Below, piece by piece: positions 8,844-16,633 of a stretch of DNA of 44,768 nucleotides (position 1 is its first letter; each line of letters opens with the position of its first letter). The stretch is from assembly GCA_022510955.1 (NCBI GenBank), contig JAFLSM010000009.1, positions 14,369 to 59,136 on the forward strand, written 5' to 3'. The stretch is from Ruminococcus sp. GTDB lineage: Bacteria > Bacillota > Clostridia > Oscillospirales > Acutalibacteraceae. The notes under the pieces were generated by a model. It saw nothing but the letters and a program-made list of their open reading frames with translations, was not told the origin of the DNA and did no database searches. Position numbers and translations under genes: made by a program.

Positions 8844-9608
8844 TCACAGTACCAACGCAAGTTCAAGAGCAAGAAATGCAACCTTATCCTTTTCAGCAAG
8901 CATAGAATCATTTGAAATACTGCGTGGATCCCATTTTTCATTATCAAGGTTATCTGCCGCATAGAAGAAACAAAATACATCAAGCTTTCTGAATTGTGCA
9001 AATGCTGCAACAGCAGAACATTCCATATCAACACAAATACAGCCCTGCTGTTTACGAGCCTCAACCTTTTGCCTTGTTTCCCTGTAAATTCCGTCGGTAG
9101 TCCAGGCTTTACCGATTATGTATTCAGTATTAAGATTATCAAGTATATCTGTAAATTTTGCTATACTATCTGCGTCATTTACATTAATTTCATCACTTTC
9201 AGGTGCGTAATGATAGCTTGTACCCTCATCACGCACAGAAACATTCGGAATAATTACAGAGCAGTCAGAAATATTTCTGTCAAGAACTCCGCAAGTACCA
9301 AAGATGATAAACTTTTCAATTCCCATTACATGTAAATCTTCAAGTATTGCCACAACGCTTGGTGCACCGACAAGAGCCATACAAAGAGCAATTTCACATC
9401 CCTTGTAAATTGCTTTGTAAACAGGTACCTCTCCGTTTGCCAAAAATGTTTTTGCAAAGATTTTAGCATCGAGTTCTTCAATAATTCTATTAAATGTAAC
9501 AGTTGAATAGCACATTACACAGGTTTTAGGCATATTATCTACACGCTGTACACAGTCATTAGGATTTATAACCGCAATAGGATTACTGTCAAATTGAGAT
9601 AGTATCAT
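8844..9608 (-). CDS. Nucleoside phosphorylase (PNP/UDP family)
   Basis: A 254-aa phosphorylase of the uridine/purine phosphorylase superfamily. Seen: FGTCGVLD near residue 106 (phosphate/nucleoside loop), VRDEGTSYHYAP, AWTTDGIYRETR, and VDMECSAVAAF near residue 200 (ribose-binding Met-Glu and catalytic region). It most resembles uridine phosphorylase-like members, but base preference cannot be read from sequence. AGGTGATTTT precedes the ATG. It interrupts the usual era-yqzL-recO order. Confidence 0.85.
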   Translation of the reverse strand: MILSQFDSNPIAVINPNDCVQRVDNMPKTCVMCYSTVTFNRIIEELDAKIFAKTFLANGEVPVYKAIYKGCEIALCMALVGAPSVVAILEDLHVMGIEKFIIFGTCGVLDRNISDCSVIIPNVSVRDEGTSYHYAPESDEINVNDADSIAKFTDILDNLNTEYIIGKAWTTDGIYRETRQKVEARKQQGCICVDMECSAVAAFAQFRKLDVFCFFYAADNLDNEKWDPRSISNDSMLAEKDKVAFLALELALVL

Positions 9609-9686
9609 AAAATCACCTGATAATAAAAAAGTAATAATCTAAGTTTATATTGGGTAGTTACAGTATTCACTTTATCATTTCAAAAA

Positions 9687-10595
9687 TCAATCAAAGTTCT
9701 TTTCATCGTAACCGAAATTCTGGAGGATTTGGGCACGATTTCGCCAATCCTCCTTGACCTTTATCCATGTCTGCAAAAACACCTTACAATCAAAGAATTT
9801 TTCGATGTCCTGTCGTGCATAAGTGCTGATTTTCTTAAGCATCGAACCGTTTTTGCCGATAATAATTCGCTTGTGTGTATCACGCTCGCAGAAAATGGTA
9901 GCATCAATATCAAGAATTCCGTTGTCTCTTGTTTTCATCTTTTCAATTACAACGGCTGTGCCGTGAGGAATTTCCTTGTCGCAAAGGCGTAAAATCTTCT
10001 CACGAATAATCTCTGCAACAATAACTCGCTCAGGCTGGTCGGTGAGGGTATCTTCATCGAAAAAGTGTCCGCCCTCTCCTGCCTGATTTTTAAGCTCTTC
10101 AAGTAATTCTCCCATTCCGTTTCCGTCCTGAGCGCTTACAGGCACAACAGACTCAAAATCATACAGTTTGCTGTATTCAAGAATTTGCTTCATCAAAGCA
10201 TCCTTTTCCTTAATCATATCAATCTTATTGATAGCAAGGATTGCAGGCATATTCATAATTTTAAATTTTTCAATCAGTGCAAGCTCAGTTTGTCCCGGTT
10301 CTCTACCAGCTTCAACAACAAGCATACAGCAATCAACTCCGCCAACAGACTCATTGACGGAACGCACCATATATTTGCCAAGTGAGTTTTTTGGCTTGTG
10401 CATACCCGGTGTATCAAAGAAAACAAGTTGATATTCTCCCTCTGTAAGCACGCCTGTAATACGATTACGGGTGGTCTGAGGCTTGCTTGAAACAATAGCA
10501 ATTTTCTGTCCTAAAATTCTGTTCAGAATTGAGCTTTTGCCGACATTCGGTCTGCCGACAATGGCGATAAACGCCGATTTATCATTAGTATTCAT
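9687..10595 (-). CDS. era: GTPase Era
   Basis: A 302-aa Era. G1 GRPNVGKSS (residues 14-22), G2 TTRNRI, G3 DTPGMH (about 61), G4 NKID (about 124) and G5 SAQDG, followed by a C-terminal KH domain with the IIGKNGSMLKKI motif. Era binds the 3' end of 16S rRNA and assists 30S maturation. It follows dgkA and ybeY as in most Firmicutes, though a repeat element and a terminator separate it from dgkA here. Confidence 0.96.
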   Translation of the reverse strand: MNTNDKSAFIAIVGRPNVGKSSILNRILGQKIAIVSSKPQTTRNRITGVLTEGEYQLVFFDTPGMHKPKNSLGKYMVRSVNESVGGVDCCMLVVEAGREPGQTELALIEKFKIMNMPAILAINKIDMIKEKDALMKQILEYSKLYDFESVVPVSAQDGNGMGELLEELKNQAGEGGHFFDEDTLTDQPERVIVAEIIREKILRLCDKEIPHGTAVVIEKMKTRDNGILDIDATIFCERDTHKRIIIGKNGSMLKKISTYARQDIEKFFDCKVFLQTWIKVKEDWRNRAQILQNFGYDEKNFD

Positions 10596-10693
10596 AGTTA
10601 CCTTTCTTTTCTATCATCTATATATAGAAGTTTATTTGAATTTTTTATAGATTAGCATTTAAGTTAAGATTGCTGAAAACACCTTAATTTATT

Positions 10694-10794
10694 AAAAGCA
10701 GCCAGTGGGCTGCACCTATTCGAGTAGAAAACACCATATAATAATACGCTTTAGTGCCCGAATGTTTTCAAGCAAATTTCTATAAAGTTAAAAA
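10694..10794 (+). repeat. R2 structured repeat, copy A
   Basis: A roughly 100-base element shared with 15971-16072. It starts AAAAGCAGCC.GTGGGCTGCAC (6-bp hairpin at 10698-10713), continues CCATATAA...GTGCCCGA, and ends AAAGTTAAAAA. A second stem pairs GAAAACA with TGTTTTC. The right end is the A-run that, on the minus strand, is the T-tract of the dgkA terminator. On the minus strand the left hairpin is itself a GC stem followed by TTTTA. Confidence 0.7.
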
Positions 10795-10815
10795 GGGCAA
10801 GCGTGTGCATGCCCC
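10790..10815 (-). terminator. Terminator of dgkA
   Basis: On the minus strand a GGGCATGC...GC.TGCCC hairpin (10795-10814) is followed directly by TTTTTAAC. It lies 11 bases after the dgkA stop. Its T-tract is shared with the edge of R2 copy A. Confidence 0.75.
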
Positions 10816-10825
10816 TGTGTATTAG

Positions 10826-11320
10826 TTATTTTTGATTTATGAATTTCAGGTGCATAATTTTGTTCTTAATACCGACAGGTCCCAACACAATAAATATTAT
10901 TGAAATGACTGCCGACAGTGCAAACACCGCAATCAGCCAAGGGGTTGCTGCAAAGAATGATATGATTTTGCCGATTACCTCAAAATCAAGGAAGAAAATC
11001 ACAGCCACTGCTGCCGCTGCAACTGACAAAATAAGCACCGCACCTGCCGCCGCATCCTTTGAAATTTTGACAAGCGGCTCAAAGTGGTCAGATATCAAAT
11101 TACAAAGCTCTTCAATGCAGGTGTTTATGGTTTCAGCCGCCATTACTGCCGCGATAAGAATAATCAGCAATGCACGTTGTCCGTCCGAGAAATCATAAAA
11201 AAGCGAAAACACAAGTACATAAATACCTGCCACAATATGAAATCGCATATGACTTTCGCTCTTTATTGTATTCCATACACCTCTAAATGCACATCTAAAG
11301 CTTGAAAATTGTTTTTTCAT
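10826..11320 (-). CDS. dgkA: Diacylglycerol/undecaprenol kinase family protein
   Basis: A 164-aa DagK-family membrane kinase. The catalytic core is clear: ESHMRFHIVAG, then AAETINTCIEELCNLI (the E..NT.IE metal/ATP motif) and KDAAAGAVL. Gram-positive members phosphorylate undecaprenol to recycle the cell-wall lipid carrier. After the usual three membrane helices there is an extra C-terminal hydrophobic pair (about residues 105-155), making it longer than the typical 120-140 aa. It starts 6 bases after ybeY ends. Confidence 0.9.
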   Translation of the reverse strand: MKKQFSSFRCAFRGVWNTIKSESHMRFHIVAGIYVLVFSLFYDFSDGQRALLIILIAAVMAAETINTCIEELCNLISDHFEPLVKISKDAAAGAVLILSVAAAAVAVIFFLDFEVIGKIISFFAATPWLIAVFALSAVISIIFIVLGPVGIKNKIMHLKFINQK

Positions 11321-11326
11321 TATTTA

Positions 11327-11833
11327 TTATTCTTCAACTATGTAACTTGAAGATGCAGGTAGTCCAAGCTGTTCCATTACAAGCTCTTCCTTTTCTCTCA
11401 TTCTTACTTTTTCGAGGTTTTCCATATGGTCATAACCCAAAAGATGAAGAACACTGTGAGCTGTAAGGTATCCAACTTCTCTTTGCAGGCTGTGACCGAA
11501 AAGTTCTGCCTGATCTCTTGCCTTTTCCATTGAAATTACAACATCGCCGAGGATTTTGGCACCCGTTTCCATATCAGTGTCATACACACCGTTCTCACCC
11601 ATTGGAAATGAAAGAACATCTGTTTCAATATCCTTATCTCTATATTGCTTGTTTAGCTCCTTGATGCCTACATTATCTGTAAAAGTTACACTGATTTCAG
11701 CAGGACCTTCAAATTGTTCAAGCTGCAAAACAGCGTTGCAGCAACGACGCACGAGCATACGAATACCGGTTGGAATTTTTACTGTTTTTTGTTTGTTCGT
11801 AATAACTACTCTTATTTTATTTTTCTCTGCCAT
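11327..11833 (-). CDS. ybeY: Endoribonuclease YbeY (rRNA maturation factor)
   Basis: A 168-aa YbeY. The zinc-binding signature HSVLHLLGYDH is near residue 138, preceded by the family block DTDMETGAKILGDVVIS. YbeY processes 16S rRNA 3' ends and supports 70S quality control. The start at 11833 (MAEKNK) was chosen because AGGGGA is about 10 bases upstream; the ATG three codons earlier lies directly against that Shine-Dalgarno. It is flanked by phoH and dgkA, the conserved order. Confidence 0.94.
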   Translation of the reverse strand: MAEKNKIRVVITNKQKTVKIPTGIRMLVRRCCNAVLQLEQFEGPAEISVTFTDNVGIKELNKQYRDKDIETDVLSFPMGENGVYDTDMETGAKILGDVVISMEKARDQAELFGHSLQREVGYLTAHSVLHLLGYDHMENLEKVRMREKEELVMEQLGLPASSSYIVEE

Positions 11834-11892
11834 GAAAATCATTCCCCTTCAACTAAATTTTTATACCCCAAACACATAAAGTTTGTGTTTTC

Positions 11893-12825
11893 TTAATTAT
11901 TCAACTTACCCTCAAATTTTGCATATGCCTTGATAATATCCTGCACAAGTCTGTGTCGTACAACGTCTTTTTCATCAAAGGTACAGTTTCCTATTCCATC
12001 AATATTACGAAGAATTTTTATGCAATCTTTAAGTCCACTTTTTGCCCCCCTTGGCAGGTCAATCTGGGTAATATCGCCTGTAATCACCATTTTGGAGTTA
12101 AATCCGAGACGGGTTAAAAACATCTTCATTTGTTCGGTAGTAGTATTCTGTGCCTCATCAAGAATAATAAAGCTGTCATCAAGCGTTCTGCCTCTCATAT
12201 AAGCAAGAGGAGCAACCTCAATATTACCACGCTCAACATATTTTTGATAGGTTTCTGCCCCAAGCATATCAAAAAGTGCATCATAAAGCGGTCTCAAATA
12301 CGGGTCAACCTTGCTTTGAAGGTCACCCGGAAGAAATCCAAGCTTTTCTCCTGCCTCAACAGCAGGACGAGTAAGAATTATGCGGTTAATCTGTTTGCTG
12401 CGAAATGCCGTAACAGCCATTGCAACCGCAAGATAGGTTTTTCCTGTACCGGCAGGTCCGACACCGATAGTGATAGTATTGTCAGCTATCAAATTGCAGT
12501 AACGCTTCTGACCTATTGTCTTTGGCTTAATAGGCTTACCTTTTGAAGTTATGCAAATGCAATCACCTGCAAGCTGCTCAATCTTGTCCTCACTGCCCTC
12601 GTTGACAAGCGAAATGCAATAACGGATGTTTTGCTCAGACAACGCCTCTCCGCGATTTATAAATTGCAGCAGACTCTCAATTACCTTGCCGGCCTTTGTT
12701 GTATTCAAGGCATCTCCGTCTATCTTAAGTTCGCTGTCACGGCACATAATGCGGACATTGAACTCCTTTTCAATTAGCTTGATATTTTCATCAAAACTGC
12801 CAAATAAAGCAACAGCAGTTTCCAT
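11893..12825 (-). CDS. phoH: PhoH family ATPase
   Basis: A PhoH/YbeZ-type ATPase (310 aa from the first ATG). Walker A is GPAGTGKTYLA near residue 120, Walker B FIILDEAQNTT near 218, and the TGDITQIDLP sensor follows. It is linked to YbeY and RNA metabolism; the family name comes from phosphate starvation in E. coli. The ATG at 12825 has no Shine-Dalgarno. The frame stays open upstream and encodes EQIINLDR, which looks like the true family N-terminus; an ACG at 12850-12852 lies 9 bases after AGGAG (12862-12866), so the real start may be there (319 aa). Confidence 0.93.
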   Translation of the reverse strand: METAVALFGSFDENIKLIEKEFNVRIMCRDSELKIDGDALNTTKAGKVIESLLQFINRGEALSEQNIRYCISLVNEGSEDKIEQLAGDCICITSKGKPIKPKTIGQKRYCNLIADNTITIGVGPAGTGKTYLAVAMAVTAFRSKQINRIILTRPAVEAGEKLGFLPGDLQSKVDPYLRPLYDALFDMLGAETYQKYVERGNIEVAPLAYMRGRTLDDSFIILDEAQNTTTEQMKMFLTRLGFNSKMVITGDITQIDLPRGAKSGLKDCIKILRNIDGIGNCTFDEKDVVRHRLVQDIIKAYAKFEGKLNN

Positions 12826-12852
12826 TCTGTCGAGATTAATAATTTGTTCCGT

Positions 12853-13412
12853 AGGGCAAAACTCCTATTTCTCCATTATTTATATTAATTATACCACTTT
12901 TTTAATTGTATTTCACATAAAATATGGCTTTTTTCACTAAAAAAGTGATTTTTGTGCATTATCACAATTATTTATAAATATGATTTACTTAATTTGTTAT
13001 AATTATTCTATCACATAATTTTATAGTAATTATTTTCTGCAAAAAACAGATGAAATCATACAATTCATAATCGCTTATTTATACTTATTTTCGGTTAAAA
13101 GCTTTAAATAGATGTTAGCGGAAAATTTTGCAGAGCAAGAATGACAACACCTATATGTTGATTTTTATTAAACCAATAATTATAACTTTTAGTGAGTTAT
13201 TAGTATAATCTCCGATTAAAAAGTAAAATTATTTTTAATAGAAATTTAAAATATTTACCGTTAAGCAGAAGTAAATCTCAGATAAACAAAAGCTATATTT
13301 TAAATAAAACTTGTGAAGACTTCAAAAAAGCCTTGACAATCTAAAGTAAATGTAATATAATTGCAGAAGTGTAAAGAAAATATCTTTACAGACAGTGAGG
13401 AGCTGACAGGTT
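12853..13412. other. Divergent AT-rich intergenic region, phoH / ylxM
   Basis: About 560 bases, very AT-rich. It holds the phoH Shine-Dalgarno (12862-12866), a minus-strand TATAAT at 12888-12893 likely serving phoH, and the strong plus-strand promoter before ylxM at 13333-13361. No ORF, tRNA or clear stable hairpin was seen in 12950-13330. Confidence 0.6.
13333..13361 (+). promoter_or_regulatory. Sigma-A promoter of ylxM-ffh
   Basis: TTGACA at 13333-13338, 17-base spacer, TATAAT at 13356-13361: full consensus. It is about 50 bases upstream of ylxM. Confidence 0.85.
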
Positions 13413-13763
13413 ATGGAAAAAAATATGGAGGTTTCCCTGCTGTTTGATTTTTATGGTGAACTGCTGAAACCGTCGGGCAGAAGGGCTGTGTATCTTTACT
13501 ATAACGAAGATTTGTCGCTTTCCGAGATTGCAGACCAGACCGGCATAACCCGTCAGGGTGTGCGTGACAGCATAAAACGGTGCGAGCAACAACTTTTTGA
13601 CTTTGAGGAAAAGCTCGGCTTATTTGCAAGATTCGGTCAGCTTGAGAGCGGGCTTGATGAAATTTCTGCTCTGGCTCAAAAAATTTACAGCAGTTCAAAT
13701 GATAAACAAATTAAAAGCCTTGCACAAAGCATTGGGCAAAAAGCAGGCTTACTTAAAGAATGA
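13413..13763 (+). CDS. ylxM: YlxM family DNA-binding protein (SRP-associated)
   Basis: A 116-aa helix-turn-helix protein: LFDFYGELL...RRAVYLYYNEDLSLSEIADQ then TGITRQGVRDSIKRCE, the sigma-70 region 4-like fold of YlxM. It is normally cotranscribed with ffh, as here (10-base gap). It interacts with the signal recognition particle in streptococci; role otherwise unclear. GAGGAG lies upstream of the ATG. Confidence 0.9.
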   Translation: MEKNMEVSLLFDFYGELLKPSGRRAVYLYYNEDLSLSEIADQTGITRQGVRDSIKRCEQQLFDFEEKLGLFARFGQLESGLDEISALAQKIYSSSNDKQIKSLAQSIGQKAGLLKE

Positions 13764-13773
13764 GAGGTTTCTA

Positions 13774-15165
13774 ATGGCATTTGAAGGACTTTCAGAAAAG
13801 CTAAGCAATGCGTTTAAAAAGTTAAGAAACAAAGGTAAACTCTCAGAGGGCGATGTTAAAGAAGCTATGCGAGAGGTGCGTCTTGCACTGCTTGAGGCTG
13901 ATGTAAACTTTAAGGTTGCCAAAAGCTTTACCAATAAGGTTACAGAGCGAGCAATAGGTCAGGATGTTATGGAAAGCCTGACACCTGCTCAGATGGTTGT
14001 CAAAATTGTTAATGAAGAGCTTACAAATCTTATGGGCGGCGAGGGTGCAAGAATTGAGTTTGCATCAAAACCACCGACAGTAATTATGCTGTGCGGTTTG
14101 CAGGGTTCGGGTAAAACAACTCACGCTGCAAAGCTTGCTCTTATGCTAAAAAAACAAAACAGACGACCAATGCTTGTTGCCTGCGATATTTACAGACCTG
14201 CGGCTATTGATCAGCTTAAGGTTGTCGGCGGCAAAGCAGGAGTGCCTGTGTTTGAAAAAGGTACTCAAAACCCTGTTAAGACTGCAAAAGAAGCTATTCG
14301 TCACGCAAAAGACTACGGCAATGATGTTGTAATTCTTGATACAGCAGGTCGTTTGCACATAGACGAAGTACTTATGAACGAACTTAAAGAGGTTAAAGCA
14401 GAGGTTAATCCGAACGAAATCCTGCTTGTTATTGACTCAATGACAGGTCAGGACGCAGTAAATGTAGCAAAAAGCTTTAACGAGCTTTTGGATATTACAG
14501 GCGTTATTCTTACAAAGCTTGACGGCGACACCAGAGGCGGTGCGGCACTTTCTGTAAAAGAAGTTACAGGTAGACCGATTAAGTTTGCAGGTACAGGCGA
14601 AAAACTCGAGGATATCGAGGTTTTCCACCCAGACAGAATGGCAAGCAGAATCCTCGGTATGGGAGATGTGCTTACTCTTATTGAGGACGCACAGAGCAAA
14701 ATTGACCAAAAGAAAGCCGAAGAAGCGGCTCAGAAAATGCTCAATAACAAGTTCGACTTCAACGATTTGAACGACCAGTTTGAGCAGATTAAGAAAATGG
14801 GCCCGCTGAAGGGTATTCTTTCAAAAATCCCGGGTATGGGAAAACAGCTTGACAATATTGATATTGACGACAGACAAATCGACTGGGTTCAGGCTATTAT
14901 CCTTTCAATGACTCCCGCTGAAAGACAAAAGCCGTCACTGCTTAATCCTTCTCGTAAAAAGAGAATTGCGGCAGGTTCAGGCAGAAGTGTTGAAGAAGTT
15001 AATCGTCTTTGCAAACAACTTGAGCAAATGCAAAAAATGATGAAACAATTTAACTCAAGGGGCAAAAAAGGCAAAAAGAAAAAAATGATGCGTGGTTTGC
15101 CGGGTCTCGGCGGAATGCCAATGGGCGGTATGCCCCCAATGGACGGAATGCCTCCGTTCAAATAA
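13774..15165 (+). CDS. ffh: Signal recognition particle protein Ffh
   Basis: A 463-aa SRP54. N domain (1-85), G domain with GLQGSGKTTHAAK near residue 108, DTAGR near 190 and TKLDGDTRGGAALS near 245, and a Met-rich M domain from about 300 ending in a Lys/Met/Gly/Pro-rich tail (GMPMGGMPPMDGMPPFK). It binds 4.5S RNA and signal peptides for cotranslational targeting. The start at 13774 (MAFEGLSEKL) was chosen from GAGAGG 8 bases upstream and the family N-terminus. Confidence 0.97.
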   Translation: MAFEGLSEKLSNAFKKLRNKGKLSEGDVKEAMREVRLALLEADVNFKVAKSFTNKVTERAIGQDVMESLTPAQMVVKIVNEELTNLMGGEGARIEFASKPPTVIMLCGLQGSGKTTHAAKLALMLKKQNRRPMLVACDIYRPAAIDQLKVVGGKAGVPVFEKGTQNPVKTAKEAIRHAKDYGNDVVILDTAGRLHIDEVLMNELKEVKAEVNPNEILLVIDSMTGQDAVNVAKSFNELLDITGVILTKLDGDTRGGAALSVKEVTGRPIKFAGTGEKLEDIEVFHPDRMASRILGMGDVLTLIEDAQSKIDQKKAEEAAQKMLNNKFDFNDLNDQFEQIKKMGPLKGILSKIPGMGKQLDNIDIDDRQIDWVQAIILSMTPAERQKPSLLNPSRKKRIAAGSGRSVEEVNRLCKQLEQMQKMMKQFNSRGKKGKKKKMMRGLPGLGGMPMGGMPPMDGMPPFK

Positions 15166-15241
15166 ACAGTAATTCATCCAATAGTAATTTGGTGAATATA
15201 TATTTTTTAAATACTAATCGCAAATAGAAGAGTAACATAGA

Positions 15242-15337
15242 TTTTCGAGCAGATTTTGTTCTACACAAGGACGACGACGCTGACAGGCTGACGCCTGTCA
15301 AGGAGAAGGACGAAGTATAGTGCAAAATCACCGAAAA
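15242..15337 (+). other. Folded leader/inverted-repeat element upstream of rpsP
   Basis: A 96-base region with nested symmetry: outer TTTTCG (15242-15247) with CGAAAA (15332-15337), ATTTTG (15253-15258) with CAAAAT (15323-15328), and a perfect central hairpin GACAGGC-TGAC-GCCTGTC (15282-15299). It is GC-richer than its surroundings. It ends about 55 bases before rpsP, so it could be a leader RNA or a small inserted inverted-repeat element. No other copy was seen in this window. Confidence 0.55.
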
Positions 15338-15393
15338 GATTGTTGCTATTATATTGAAGATTAGTATGAAATATTTTATAGAGGTGAAAATTT

Positions 15394-15639
15394 ATGGCAG
15401 TAAAAATTAGACTTAGAAGAATGGGTTCAAAGAAAGCTCCTTTCTACAGAGTAGTAGTAGCAGACTCAAGATATCCAAGAAACGGTCGTTTCATTGAAGA
15501 AATCGGTACTTACGATATCCTCAAGAAGCCATCAGAGTTCAAGGTAGATACAGAGGCTGTTAAGAAGTGGATTGCTAACGGTGCTCAGCCAACTGACACA
15601 GTTAAAGCTCTCCTCAAGAAGAACGGCGTAATTGACTAA
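15394..15639 (+). CDS. rpsP: 30S ribosomal protein S16
   Basis: An 81-aa bS16 with the typical start [20 protein letters not shown] and the [17 protein letters not shown] block. Full length for the family. GAGGTG is 7 bases before the ATG. It is followed 24 bases later by khpA. The usual downstream rimM-trmD-rplS genes are absent here; a terminator follows khpA. Confidence 0.98.
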   Translation: MAVKIRLRRMGSKKAPFYRVVVADSRYPRNGRFIEEIGTYDILKKPSEFKVDTEAVKKWIANGAQPTDTVKALLKKNGVID

Positions 15640-15663
15640 TCGCCTTAAGAAAGGGACTTTACA

Positions 15664-15897
15664 ATGCAGGAATTACTTGCTATTATCGCAAAGGGACTTG
15701 TTGAAGCTCCTGAATCTGTAAGCGTTGAGGCTGACGCTCCAAAAGAGGACGGCACAATCGTTTATCATATTCATGTTGCAGAAAGCGATATGGGCAGAAT
15801 TATCGGTAAGCAGGGCAGAATTGCCAAGGCTATCCGTACAATTGCTCGCAGTGCGGCAATTCGCAGTGACGAGAAGGTTATAGTTGAAATCGACTAA
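15664..15897 (+). CDS. khpA: KH-domain RNA-binding protein KhpA (YlqC)
   Basis: A 77-aa single KH-domain protein. The GxxG loop is GRIIGKQGRIAKAIRTIAR near residues 44-62. KhpA pairs with KhpB/Jag as an RNA chaperone influencing cell division and elongation in Gram-positives. Position directly after rpsP is the conserved one. Confidence 0.95.
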   Translation: MQELLAIIAKGLVEAPESVSVEADAPKEDGTIVYHIHVAESDMGRIIGKQGRIAKAIRTIARSAAIRSDEKVIVEID

Positions 15898-15932
15898 GAT
15901 TTTAGCAAAATCTAATATTTTTGAAAAGTAAA

Positions 15933-15962
15933 GGGAGCTGTTGCATAAACAGCTCCCTTTTT
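15933..15962 (+). terminator. Terminator of rpsP-khpA
   Basis: GGGAGCTGTT (15933-15942) pairs with AACAGCTCCC (15948-15957), loop GCATA, then TTTTT. Canonical rho-independent terminator. Confidence 0.92.
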
Positions 15963-15970
15963 ATATTTGT

Positions 15971-16072
15971 AAAAAGCAGCCGGTGGGCTGCACTTATCCG
16001 AGCAGACAGCACCATATAAAAACACCCCTTGTGCCCGACTGTTGCCGTGCAGTTTCCTTTAAAGTTAAAAAA
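15971..16072 (+). repeat. R2 structured repeat, copy B
   Basis: The best-preserved copy. Hairpin GCAGCC-GGTG-GGCTGC at 15976-15991, conserved CCATATAAAAACACC, GTGCCCGACTGTT and a right end TTAAAGTTAAAAAA. Read on the minus strand it begins in the T-tract of the aroK terminator and ends with a GC hairpin plus TTTTT, i.e. like a small transcript of about 100 nt with its own terminator. Confidence 0.75.
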
Positions 16073-16116
16073 TCACCATTGGTGTGAATTTCTTTATGGA
16101 GTTCACGCCAATGGTG
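16064..16116 (-). terminator. Terminator of pyk-aroK
   Basis: CACCATTGGTGTGAA (16074-16088) pairs with TTCACGCCAATGGTG (16102-16116); on the minus strand it is followed by ATTTTTTAAC. It starts 10 bases after the aroK stop. Its T-tract is the boundary of R2 copy B. Confidence 0.85.
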
Positions 16117-16125
16117 GATATAATT

Positions 16126-16632
16126 TTATAATACAGATTTTACCTTTTCAACCATTTTATCAACGGTATTTTCAATGTCTGCGGCATTTTCAAACACCAC
16201 GCTCAAATCAGCATACTTTTCATAAAGCGGAACACGCTCGTCAAAAACATCATCAAGCGTATCACCCTTATTAAAGGCTATTCCCCTTGTGCGAATATTT
16301 GTTACCCTGCGTTTAATCTCATCAAGCGGTACATCAATATATAAAACAACACTGTCTTCGGCAAGGTGTTGCATAGCCTTATCGCTCATAACCATTGAAC
16401 CGCCTGTTGCAATTACTGTGCGGTCACACTCAAGACTCTCGCCTACCTCTTGCTCAAGCTCAAGGAAATAATCAAGACCGTTTCTGTCAAGAATTTGCTG
16501 GAGAGGCATATTTGCTTTCTTGCCGATTATTAGGTCAGTATCAATAAAAGAATATCCGATTGCCTTTGCAAGAAGCACACCGAGTGTGCTTTTGCCCGAG
16601 CCCGGCATACCGATTAAAACAATATTTTTCAT
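16126..16632 (-). CDS. aroK: Shikimate kinase
   Basis: A 168-aa shikimate kinase: P-loop GMPGSGKST (8-16), FIDTD shikimate/Mg site near residue 32, the ELEQEV lid-side helix, and TGGSMV near residue 78. It phosphorylates shikimate in aromatic amino-acid synthesis. The usual third Gly of the GGG shikimate-binding motif is Ser here, so a related small-molecule kinase is possible. It starts 1 base after pyk ends, so the two are cotranscribed. Confidence 0.87.
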   Translation of the reverse strand: MKNIVLIGMPGSGKSTLGVLLAKAIGYSFIDTDLIIGKKANMPLQQILDRNGLDYFLELEQEVGESLECDRTVIATGGSMVMSDKAMQHLAEDSVVLYIDVPLDEIKRRVTNIRTRGIAFNKGDTLDDVFDERVPLYEKYADLSVVFENAADIENTVDKMVEKVKSVL

Positions 16633-16633
16633 A

